Positions 53,632 through 61,715 of a DNA stretch of 64,000 bases are shown here, one piece after another. The stretch comes from G963664835 sp965220775 (lineage in GTDB: Bacteria > Chloroflexota > UBA6077 > FW602-bin22 > JBCLEL01): the NCBI GenBank assembly GCA_965220775.1, contig OZ244845.1, positions 806,001 through 870,000 on the forward strand. The letters run 5' to 3'. Position 1 is the first letter of the stretch. The number at the start of each line of letters is the position of its first letter. A program made the position numbers and the translations under genes. A model generated the notes under the pieces. It searched no databases. It worked only from the letters and a program-made list of their open reading frames with translations, and was not told where the DNA came from.

Positions 53632-54004
53632 GATCTCTCCTCCTTTAGTCTTCGATCGACTTTGCAGGGCCTGGTACATCCGGCGTCACGGCGACCCGCG
53701 GATTTCGCCAAATCGAGAGGTGGGTTCTAAAGCAATTCAATTCTGGGCGTGTCGCCTCTCCGCCTTCCGGCAGTATAGCAGCCCGACTCTGAGTATCCAT
53801 GAGCTCGTGTCGGGCCTGCAAGCCGAACAGGTTGATACTGAGAATACCGAAGAAAGTTCTCCCCGGTTCGCCCCTGGTGTCCGATATACTCGTAAGATGA
53901 AACCGGGCGATAACGAGCTGGTTCCGGGAACTATATGATGAGAAGATAATTGTGCGAGTTCAACGCCGTCCGCGAACGGGCCCACGCCGACGAGGAGGCT
54001 AGAG
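53632..54004. other. Divergent intergenic region
   Basis: About 370 bases between the minus-strand GH127-like gene and the plus-strand PhyH gene. A GATATACT stretch near 53882-53889 could be a -10 element for the PhyH gene, but no matching -35 box is convincing. No repeat-family hairpin is present. Confidence 0.35.
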
Positions 54005-54916
54005 ATGTCAGCAGGAATGACGCCGGCACAACGTCAGGATTTTGATGAAAATGGCTTCATTATCCTGGAGAATTTCCTGACGCCGGAAGAGCTGAGTGAG
54101 TTGCTGAACGCGGTCGACCGAGTGGGCGCGCGGGCCCGATCTGATCGGGGGCTTGCCCCAGATAGCGGGTTTACCGTCCAAAATGCCCTGGCCCACGACG
54201 AGGCCTTCCTTAGCTTGATTGACCACCCACGCATGCTGCCGCTCGTGGTCGACGTTATGGGTTGGAACATCCAGATCCGGGTCACCCACCTGAACTATCG
54301 GGTGCCCTATCCCGAGGGATTAAGGATCGGTGAGCTGGGACGCGGCGATGGAGACGACCTCAAAGCCGGCTACGATAACGTGCAGTGGCACGCGGATCTG
54401 ATGGACTCTTTCGAGGCAACGTCGATGGACGGGGTACTGCCATTCCTGGAGGTCAAGGCCGGCTATTACCTGACCGACTTGACCGAGCACAACTCCGGCG
54501 CCATGGCCGTGGTGCCAGGTAGCCACCGCCGCAGGGTCCAGGAGCTCCGCGATTTGGAGTTCCGGGTCGATCCAAAGGAAGTGTTCGAGGTGAACGTGCC
54601 GGCCGGCAGCGCAATCCTCTTCCGTACCTCTATCTGGCACTGCGTTACGCCAAACCTATCGGACCACGTCCGAAAGGTCTTGTACGTCGGTTACAACCAT
54701 CGCTGGATTCGCCCCGTCGATTACGTCGAGCAGGATCCCGAGTTGGTCGCCCGCAGCTCGCCGATCCGGCGACAGCTATTGGGGACGCTGGCCACGGGTA
54801 ACCACTCATTGGGTGAAGACCCATGGCACCCCGCATCACGGTTCTACCACGTAAAGAACTGGGATGATGTTCCCCTCAAGGAGTGGATGCAGCGGCGTGC
54901 GGTTCAGAAGTCCTAG
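54005..54916 (+). CDS. PhyH-family dioxygenase (divergent member)
   Basis: 303 residues, of the more typical phytanoyl-CoA hydroxylase or ectoine-hydroxylase-like type. It opens with TPAQRQDFDENGFIILENFLTPEELSEL, carries H129 and D131 (VQWHADL), the double-stranded helix segment AVVPGSHRRR, and H212 with R223 (SIWHCVTPNLSDHVRK). GAGGAGG precedes ATG 54005. It is unlike the six similar PhyH genes and stands alone, upstream of an FAD-oxidoreductase relic. Confidence 0.86.
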   Translation: MSAGMTPAQRQDFDENGFIILENFLTPEELSELLNAVDRVGARARSDRGLAPDSGFTVQNALAHDEAFLSLIDHPRMLPLVVDVMGWNIQIRVTHLNYRVPYPEGLRIGELGRGDGDDLKAGYDNVQWHADLMDSFEATSMDGVLPFLEVKAGYYLTDLTEHNSGAMAVVPGSHRRRVQELRDLEFRVDPKEVFEVNVPAGSAILFRTSIWHCVTPNLSDHVRKVLYVGYNHRWIRPVDYVEQDPELVARSSPIRRQLLGTLATGNHSLGEDPWHPASRFYHVKNWDDVPLKEWMQRRAVQKS

Positions 54917-54967
54917 GTCCCTACACAAGGTGGTGTTGAGATACAAGTGGCAGTGAAGGGCGCCTGA

Positions 54968-55030
54968 GTGCCTGCTGAATACGACGTGGTTGCGATAGGC
55001 GGAGGTCCGGCCGACTCCACCGCAGTTTGA
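54968..55030 (+). pseudogene. FAD-dependent oxidoreductase, first 20 codons only
   Basis: GTG then 19 codons to TGA encode MPAEYDVVAIGGGPADSTAV. This is the dinucleotide-binding start of a flavoprotein (GGGPAGS is usual), with Gly to Asp at a tightly conserved position and an immediate stop. The rest of the gene is missing, because the sequence runs straight into the end of the minus-strand PhyH gene. It is evidently a broken remnant. Confidence 0.75.
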
Positions 55031-55036
55031 GCTAAC

Positions 55037-55819
55037 TCAGCCGACGATCCAGCAGTTCGCCAATAGCTTCCTGCCTCGCTCGGACAGCGCATCGAAGTCT
55101 TTCTGGGTAAGCTCCACGTGCCGGCGGTCCTTGTACCAGGGCAGGCTGTAGCAGATCACCAGTTCCGGCCTCGCGTGATCCGAGCGGTTGGGGGTACCGC
55201 GGTGAAACGGTCGCACATCCTGAAACCAGAATGTTCCCCTCTTCATGTTCAGGCGGTGCTTGGGGAATTCTCCCGATCTTATTATATCGTCGTAACGACC
55301 CTCGTACTCTGGATAGTTGAGCAACTGGGTACCTGGCAGCACCTCGAAGCTGCCATTCTCTTCGTTCGTGTCCACCAAGGGGAACTTGACGCCGAAGATC
55401 GGACACTTTTGCAGACCGCCTATCAGGGGCATATCCCGATGCCAATGCTGATATTCGCTGCCTGGGTACGGATTGTTCGACGAGTACAGGACCATTACGA
55501 AGTCGCTCGTGCCCCAATAGCGTTCGAGGATCTCCAGGATAACCGGGTTTTCGTAGATCTCCGGATCGGAGAACGGAGATTGCCACGGCACCTCTACCGT
55601 GAAACGATTCACGTTCTGCAGCCGGCCTTCGCCTTCTCGCCGATCTCCGGATTCGATGGGATCGCTGCGATCCTTTACCGCATCCAGAAGCGGCATGAAC
55701 GCGTCGTGCAGCCGGTCGATCTTCTCGGCCGAGACCAAGTCCTCGAACATCGTGTAGCCGTTGATCTTCAGCTCGGCAAGTTTGAGATCGAGGTCATACT
55801 TGGCTAGTGTTGAGGCCAT
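55037..55819 (-). CDS. Phytanoyl-CoA dioxygenase (PhyH) family protein
   Basis: A 260-residue member of the six-gene PhyH subfamily. Ligands are H127 and D129 (YQHWHRD) and H206 (FHRGTPNRSDHARP), with R217. AAGGAGGAAGCG precedes the ATG at 55819, so the frame's upstream extension to 55984 is not used. It is very close to the gene at 4335 (YDLDLKLAELKINGY in both) but is 50 kb away and on the opposite strand, which shows that these genes move. It is divergent from the binding-protein gene at 56028. Confidence 0.88.
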   Translation of the reverse strand: MASTLAKYDLDLKLAELKINGYTMFEDLVSAEKIDRLHDAFMPLLDAVKDRSDPIESGDRREGEGRLQNVNRFTVEVPWQSPFSDPEIYENPVILEILERYWGTSDFVMVLYSSNNPYPGSEYQHWHRDMPLIGGLQKCPIFGVKFPLVDTNEENGSFEVLPGTQLLNYPEYEGRYDDIIRSGEFPKHRLNMKRGTFWFQDVRPFHRGTPNRSDHARPELVICYSLPWYKDRRHVELTQKDFDALSERGRKLLANCWIVG

Positions 55820-56027
55820 CGCTTCCTCCTTGCACGTTGCTCGTGTTCTGGCTAGTTGAACATGATAAATCATGGTAACATTGTCGCCGACGCTTATGAT
55901 CGCGCAAATCGCGTGAAGAGAGAGGATTTCTTCAAGGAAGGGGGTGCTTCCCCAAGAACGATCGAACCCGCATAGATTCGGCAAGCATTTGTATTCGAGC
56001 TAGTTTCGTACGAGGAGAAAATCTGGG

Positions 56028-57494
56028 ATGGAACATATACGTAACCTGATGACACGCGGATTGACGCGCCGCACGTTTCTAGCCGGCCTCGGCGCGACGG
56101 CCGCGTTGCCACTTCTGGCGGCGTGCCAGCCGGAGGTAGTCGAAGTCGAAAAGGAGGTCGTTGTAACGCAGATCGTCGAGAAGGTGGTCGAGGTCGAGAA
56201 GATGATGGAGGCCGGCGTCGTGGACCTCCCCAACTTCGGTGGCGATCCAACGATCAGGTACGTAACCTGGTCCGTCGACGGAGACAAGGCTTACAACGAC
56301 ATCATCTACGAAAAGACCGGTGTGGTTTGCAAGGTCGAGCCGATGGAGGGTGGAGCGGAGAAGCTCTTGACCCAGGTGGCCGGCGGCGTGGGCCCGGATG
56401 TCCTGTTCGTGGACGCCTACTGGCAGGGCGACTTCTTCCGTAAGGGCCTGAGCCAGGACTTTGAACCGTACTTTAGGGCTCACAACCTCAGCCGGGAGGG
56501 GTTCTCCTACGATCCATGGGTCGAAAACGGCTATAAAGGCAAGCTGATGGGGCTCAACCGGCTTGTTGGAAATACCTTGGGCGTGCTCATCAACGTCACG
56601 ATGGCTGAGGAAGAGGGGATGGCCAAGGACATCCCGTGGTGGGGCACCGATAACCTCGACCAGTGGACGTGGAACGACTTCATTCCGTGGATGAAGGGAA
56701 TGTCGAAGGAAACTTCGGACGGCAAGGTCGAGCGTTATGGCAGCGACATGCGGTTGGGACATTTCTGGGATCTGCATTCACAGACCCTCTACTCCTATGG
56801 GGCGAGGCTGTTCCCAGATGGCTGGAGCTACGAGAATGACAAGATTTTCCTGGACTCCCCCGATGTAATCGAGTCGCTGGAGCCGCTGTTTGATCTGGTC
56901 ACGAAGGACAAGGTCGTACCGGACAACGATGTCATGGCCGCCGAAGGGGGTCACATCAAGATGTTCCTCGGCCAGCGCGTGGCTTCCCACCCCTACCACA
57001 TGCACCCGCTATGGGTCGGTCAGTTCAAAGACCACCCAGACGACGTGCGGATGATTCCAATGCCCTATTGGAAACGGCCCACCTTCAACTTGGTCGGGAA
57101 CACCATGACGGTCGGTTCCTACAGCAAGCTCAAGGACGAGACCGCGGCATACATCACGGCTTGGGTCTGCGATGACGATGTCAACCACGCCAAGATGGCA
57201 AAGCCCTTCTTGCTTACCACCTGGCAGCCGCAGAAATACGTCGATCCGCTGCCTGAAGGGTTGGTAAAAGAGACTTGCATGCTGTCGCTGGTGCGGTCGC
57301 AGCAGACGAGTATCCCTCGGCTGGCGGAGGATGTCTTGGAGACTCCAAGGCACTTCGGCTCCAAGGGCCTGTTCGTCATGAACACTGCGAAGGCCGCGGC
57401 AGAGCGAGCGATGGCGAAGAAACAGACGCTGACGGAGGCTTACACAGACGCTGCTGCTGAGATCAACAAGGAACTGGCGAGAGGCTACAACTAG
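56028..57494 (+). CDS. Extracellular sugar-binding lipoprotein of ABC transporter
   Basis: A 488-residue substrate-binding protein. The N-terminus LTRRTFLAGLGATAALPLLAAC combines a twin-arginine-like motif with a lipobox, so it is probably Tat-exported and lipid-anchored. An acidic heptad-like linker (residues about 38-60, rich in V, E and K) follows and then the sugar-binding domain (WQGDFFRKGLSQDFEPY, WTWNDFIPWMKGM). GAGGAG lies upstream of ATG 56028. Two permease genes follow directly, so this is the binding protein of a complete importer. Such linkers are common in Chloroflexota lipoproteins. Confidence 0.88.
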   Translation: MEHIRNLMTRGLTRRTFLAGLGATAALPLLAACQPEVVEVEKEVVVTQIVEKVVEVEKMMEAGVVDLPNFGGDPTIRYVTWSVDGDKAYNDIIYEKTGVVCKVEPMEGGAEKLLTQVAGGVGPDVLFVDAYWQGDFFRKGLSQDFEPYFRAHNLSREGFSYDPWVENGYKGKLMGLNRLVGNTLGVLINVTMAEEEGMAKDIPWWGTDNLDQWTWNDFIPWMKGMSKETSDGKVERYGSDMRLGHFWDLHSQTLYSYGARLFPDGWSYENDKIFLDSPDVIESLEPLFDLVTKDKVVPDNDVMAAEGGHIKMFLGQRVASHPYHMHPLWVGQFKDHPDDVRMIPMPYWKRPTFNLVGNTMTVGSYSKLKDETAAYITAWVCDDDVNHAKMAKPFLLTTWQPQKYVDPLPEGLVKETCMLSLVRSQQTSIPRLAEDVLETPRHFGSKGLFVMNTAKAAAERAMAKKQTLTEAYTDAAAEINKELARGYN

Positions 57495-57569
57495 TCTTCA
57501 GTCAACCAGCCGGGGCGTGCGGGCAAATGCTCGCCGATCCCGGCTGGCATCAGATAGGGGAGCCGCACC

Positions 57570-58526
57570 GTGGCAGCTTCTGAAATAGCTCGGTCGTCTG
57601 TCGCCACCGTGAGACCCGCGCACTGGTGGCAGTCGAACCTCAAGCGCCGACGGATCATCGCGTTCTACCTTTTCCTCCTGCCGTGGATGATCGGTTTCGT
57701 CGTCTTCACTGGGGGGCCGATGCTGGCCTCCGCCGGGCTTGCGTTCACCCAGTACGACATCCTCAGTCCACCAAGGTGGGTGGGCCTCTCGAACTTCGAG
57801 CGAATGTTCTTTGACGACCCGCTATTCTGGGTCTCTCTGCGGGTCACCGCGGTGTACACGTTCGTAGTGGTACCGTTGAATACGACGATAGCGTACTGCC
57901 TCTCGCTACTCCTCAACCGGAACGTCTTCGCGCTGTCGGGCTGGCGGACTGCCTACTACGTGCCCTACATCGTACCGACCGTGGCGGCGAGCTACCTCTT
58001 CTGGTGGCTGTTCAATACGGATTTTGGCGCGATCAACGGGGTGCTCTGGGAATTCTTCCGGATTGATGGGCCGAGTTGGCTGGGCAGCGAAGAATGGGTT
58101 CTGCCGGCCTTCATCATTATGTCCGCTTGGGGAGCCGGAGGCGGAATCATTCTCTTTCTGGCTGCGATGCAGCAGGTGCCGACAGATCTGTATGACAGTT
58201 CCAAGGTCGACGGTGCGAATGCATTCCAGCGCTTGCGACACGTCACCATTCCGATGACCTCGTTCGTGATCTTTTTCACCCTTGTGACCGGGCTGATATA
58301 CACCTTTCAGATCTTCAGCGCTGGCTACATCTTGACGCAAGGAGGCCCCAACAACGCCTCGCTGTTCTACGTGCTCTACCTCTACCGGATCGGCTGGTCC
58401 TACCTTGAGATGGGGCGTGCCGCAGTCCTGGCCTGGTTCCTCTTCCTGCTGATTCTCGGGTTGACAGTGCTAGTCGTGCGCTCGGCCGACCGCTTGGTAT
58501 ATTACGCGGGTGATGATAGCAGATGA
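57570..58526 (+). CDS. Sugar ABC transporter permease (MalF type)
   Basis: 318 residues, inner membrane. The first helix is FYLFLLPWMIGFVVFTGGPMLAS, and the EAA loop is LYDSSKVDGANAFQRLRHVTIPMTS. GTG 57570 follows GGGGAGC. The stop overlaps the next gene's ATG by four bases, the classic ATGA arrangement of coupled permease genes. It is part of the importer with the lipoprotein upstream and the two glycosidase-like enzymes downstream. Confidence 0.9.
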   Translation: MAASEIARSSVATVRPAHWWQSNLKRRRIIAFYLFLLPWMIGFVVFTGGPMLASAGLAFTQYDILSPPRWVGLSNFERMFFDDPLFWVSLRVTAVYTFVVVPLNTTIAYCLSLLLNRNVFALSGWRTAYYVPYIVPTVAASYLFWWLFNTDFGAINGVLWEFFRIDGPSWLGSEEWVLPAFIIMSAWGAGGGIILFLAAMQQVPTDLYDSSKVDGANAFQRLRHVTIPMTSFVIFFTLVTGLIYTFQIFSAGYILTQGGPNNASLFYVLYLYRIGWSYLEMGRAAVLAWFLFLLILGLTVLVVRSADRLVYYAGDDSR

Positions 58527-59416
58527 CGGAAATGGTTGGTTCTCGTGCGTCCGGCTTCGACTGGTTGCGGCTGCGACGAATTCTCCTTCGAGTGGCGCTG
58601 TACGCGATTCTGGCGTTAGGAACGTACGTGTTCATCTGGCCGCTACTCTGGCTGGTGAGTTCGTCCGTGAAATCGAGCGACGAGATTTACCGCTTCCCGC
58701 CGAGTCTCATTCCCGACGTGTGGCGCTGGGAATACATACCCGACGCCATGTCGAAGTTCAGCTTTATGCGCAGCTTCCTCGTAACGATGACGATTGTGGT
58801 TGGGGTGACGATCGGGCGACTGATCAGTTGCAGCCTGACGGCTTTCGCGTTCGCCCGCATCAGAGTGCCAGGGCGGGACGTGCTTTTCATTGTCGTCCTG
58901 GCGACGATGATGCTGCCATATCACGTTACGCTGATCCCGCAGTATTTGCTGTTCAAAGAGCTGGGGTGGCTCAACACTGTCAACCCCCTTATCGTGCCGA
59001 GCTTCTTCGCAACGACTGCCTACCTGGTGTTTCTCCTGCGGCAGTTCTTCATGACCATTCCACCCGACTACGACGAGGCCGCGCAGATCGATGGTTGCAG
59101 CCTCTTTGGCATCTTTTTCCGGATCGTCCTGCCGCTGTCGATGCCAGCGCTCGGCGTGGTGATGATTCTCACCTTCATGGGCGAATGGAATGACTTCCTG
59201 GCGCCGCTGATCTACCTCAACGACCTGGAGAAGATGACGCTGGCAGTGGCCTTGCGGTCGTGGCACGTCCAGCAGAACCAGCCGGGCGGGATCAAGCACC
59301 CAGAGGCGTACATAATGGTCGTGGCCACGGTGATAACGCTCATCCCAATGCTAGTTTTCTTCGTAGCCCAGCGCTACTTCATACAAGGCGTGGTGATCAG
59401 CGGGGTCAAGGGCTGA
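58523..59416 (+). CDS. Carbohydrate ABC transporter permease (MalG type)
   Basis: 297 residues, inner membrane. It has the first helix, SSSVKSSDE loop, EAA loop (DYDEAAQIDGCSLFGIFFRIVLPLSMP) and the C-terminus VAQRYFIQGVVISGVKG. It overlaps the MalF-type gene by four bases. The C-terminus is almost the same as that of the relic at 4139-4222, so the ancestor of that relic was a close paralogue. About 280 bases separate it from the GH-D-like gene. Confidence 0.9.
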   Translation: MTEMVGSRASGFDWLRLRRILLRVALYAILALGTYVFIWPLLWLVSSSVKSSDEIYRFPPSLIPDVWRWEYIPDAMSKFSFMRSFLVTMTIVVGVTIGRLISCSLTAFAFARIRVPGRDVLFIVVLATMMLPYHVTLIPQYLLFKELGWLNTVNPLIVPSFFATTAYLVFLLRQFFMTIPPDYDEAAQIDGCSLFGIFFRIVLPLSMPALGVVMILTFMGEWNDFLAPLIYLNDLEKMTLAVALRSWHVQQNQPGGIKHPEAYIMVVATVITLIPMLVFFVAQRYFIQGVVISGVKG

Positions 59417-59700
59417 CCGCCAGCGACAATCGGCAGTCCCAGGCACAGGGGATTCCGCGCCCTATTCGATCGCGCGTAGGCTGTGTCTATGTGGTAGGCG
59501 AACGGCATTCTAATAACCGGTGCACGAATAGCTAATCCGAGCCAGGCTGTTTGATTCATACTCCGCACAGTCGTCACCCGACGCGACCGCTTGTTGGACG
59601 CACCACCCATCCGGCTTGGCTGAGGAGAAGCCTCCAGGCTACACATACCTGTCTTGGCGATGGGTCGCCAATAAGGGGTTCCATTAACAGGGAGGGCAGT

Positions 59701-61686
59701 ATGGGCATCGAATGGACGATTCACGGAGCCGAGGTGACCTTGGACTTCGATCTGGATCCGGCTGCTGGACAGTGGAGTCGAGTCGCGGACGGTCCGACCT
59801 ACACTTCCAACGGTTATGCCGTGACATTCGAGGAACGAAGGGAAGCTGACCATACGTTGGTCGAGTTCCGGCTGCGCCGGGATTCCGGCGAGCAATTCAT
59901 CGTGAACCAGTACACGCTGGAGGCGAGGACGACGGCGGTCGACTTGGAGAAGATCTGGACGCCGTTTGGAATCGGCTTCGTGATCGAATTTGTCGGGTTG
60001 AGTCGCAACCCAATGCCCAGGCCGGTGGGTTGGACGAACCCGAGAGCTTCGTACGAGGTCGGTGCCGATAGGGGCATACCGTTGGCGTTGGCCACCAGCA
60101 GAAATGCCAAGTGCAGGCTGGCGCTTGGGTTCCTGGACCAGCACCTTGAGACGGACATTCGGCACTTCGTGACGACGCAACGCCATACATCGGTGATGGA
60201 GAAGGGTGTCACGCGCGTCTGGCTGGAGAGACCGACGCCCGGCTATAGCCTTGGTCCGCTGACCGAGCACAGCGACGGATTCTTCGTTTCATCGGGCGCG
60301 CACTGGTTCGATACATTGCGAGCATTTCAGGAGTCATACGACGAGGTCAAGAATCGGGAGTTTCGTCCGAGTCCAGACACGTCTTGGGAGCCGTTGTGGG
60401 CGCCGTGGGGAGGACCGAAGGGCAAGTGGACAGGAGTGCATCCGGAGGAGCTCGAGGCCGACGAATTGTTCGAGATGGGACAGGTGGCCTCGGAACTCGG
60501 TATTCGGGGCTTCGTCAATTGGCTCTGGTACATCAACACGACGGACGATCGTTGGAGGGGGCCGGACTGGTATTGGGGATACCCAGATCATATGGGCGAC
60601 TATATGCCGAGTGAGAAACTGAGTGATCTGCGTGGGCTGACGAGAAGGCTTAAGAGCGTCGGCGTGATGAGCATATTTTGGATCTCTCCTTGGATGGCTG
60701 GTCGGAAGACGAGGATTCGCGAAGATTTGAAAGAGGCGCTGGTCCAGTTGGACATGGATCCGTCGGACCCCAGGTACGAGAGGTACAGCTCTTACCTGTG
60801 TGCGCGCAACCCGATAACGCAGAAACGGGTGCCGGAGCTGGTGGCAAGGGTGCTGCGGGACTATGAGGCGGACGGTTTCACGGTGGACATGATCGAGGCG
60901 GCGCCGACGTTGCCCTGCATTGCCGATCACGAGCACAACTTCGATACATATGGCCAAGCTATGGCGCATACTTTCCCACGTATGAGGGAAGCGATAGAGA
61001 AGGTGAACCCGAACGCGGTGATCGAGTTCCGGCCCCTTTACGGGAACGTAGCTAACGTGTACAACGCGACCGCGTTTCGGTCGCCGGATTCGGGAGAGTG
61101 GGGCTCTGTCGACATGAATCGGCGCCAGTGCGTGCTCTTGAGGTCCTATATACCTGCCGGTGTCGCGGTGCACACCGACCCCATATGGTGGCACATCGAG
61201 GAGAGCAACCATATGGTGGCGAAGATGCTGTCGACGGCGGTCGTGACCGGTGTCCCCCAGATCTGCGCCGACCTACTGAACATGACCGATGATCATCGCC
61301 GGCTGCTGAAAGGATGGCTGTCCTTCTACCATGAGCACAAGGAGGACTTCCGCTACGGCCAGTTGAGACCGGTCCAGAATGACGCGCTGTACTCGACGGT
61401 CAAGGTCGAGCGAGGCGGCAAGGCGTTCGTCACCTACGGCAGCTATCCGGCTTTGCGAGTGCCGCTGAGCAAGGGAGCAGAGGAAATCTACCTGTTCAAT
61501 TGCAGCGATGACGACGCACTGTATACGATACTGGAGGACGTAGCCGGCGACTTCACCGCAACGGTGCACGACTACGACTTGGCTGTGCTGTCACAAGAGA
61601 AGCTCAGTGCGACCAGTGGATCGCTGTTGGTTGACCTCAATGTTCCGCAAGGCGGCTACATTGCCCTCACAAGAACGGGTCCTTAG
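59701..61686 (+). CDS. Clan GH-D-like glycoside hydrolase (alpha-galactosidase-like)
   Basis: 661 residues and a close paralogue of the enzyme at 21336-23333. The barrel shows WAPWGGPKGKW, KLSDLRGLTRRLKSVGVMSIFWISPWMAG, ADGFTVDMIE with candidate nucleophile D396, and FRSPDSGEW with candidate acid D463. AGGGAGGG precedes ATG 59701. It lacks a signal peptide, so oligosaccharides would be cleaved after import by the transporter encoded upstream. The GH127-like enzyme follows 29 bases later, forming a uptake-plus-degradation operon. Confidence 0.77.
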   Translation: MGIEWTIHGAEVTLDFDLDPAAGQWSRVADGPTYTSNGYAVTFEERREADHTLVEFRLRRDSGEQFIVNQYTLEARTTAVDLEKIWTPFGIGFVIEFVGLSRNPMPRPVGWTNPRASYEVGADRGIPLALATSRNAKCRLALGFLDQHLETDIRHFVTTQRHTSVMEKGVTRVWLERPTPGYSLGPLTEHSDGFFVSSGAHWFDTLRAFQESYDEVKNREFRPSPDTSWEPLWAPWGGPKGKWTGVHPEELEADELFEMGQVASELGIRGFVNWLWYINTTDDRWRGPDWYWGYPDHMGDYMPSEKLSDLRGLTRRLKSVGVMSIFWISPWMAGRKTRIREDLKEALVQLDMDPSDPRYERYSSYLCARNPITQKRVPELVARVLRDYEADGFTVDMIEAAPTLPCIADHEHNFDTYGQAMAHTFPRMREAIEKVNPNAVIEFRPLYGNVANVYNATAFRSPDSGEWGSVDMNRRQCVLLRSYIPAGVAVHTDPIWWHIEESNHMVAKMLSTAVVTGVPQICADLLNMTDDHRRLLKGWLSFYHEHKEDFRYGQLRPVQNDALYSTVKVERGGKAFVTYGSYPALRVPLSKGAEEIYLFNCSDDDALYTILEDVAGDFTATVHDYDLAVLSQEKLSATSGSLLVDLNVPQGGYIALTRTGP

Positions 61687-61715
61687 CTATGTCCTCACCA
61701 TAAGGAGCAACAAAG

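Noticed and set aside
56130..56210. Acidic low-complexity stretch after the lipobox as a coiled-coil regulator
   Set aside because: It is the ordinary linker of a binding-protein lipoprotein.
59417..59700. Possible structured leader before the GH-D-like gene
   Set aside because: No convincing stem or riboswitch motif; only a ribosome site is evident.
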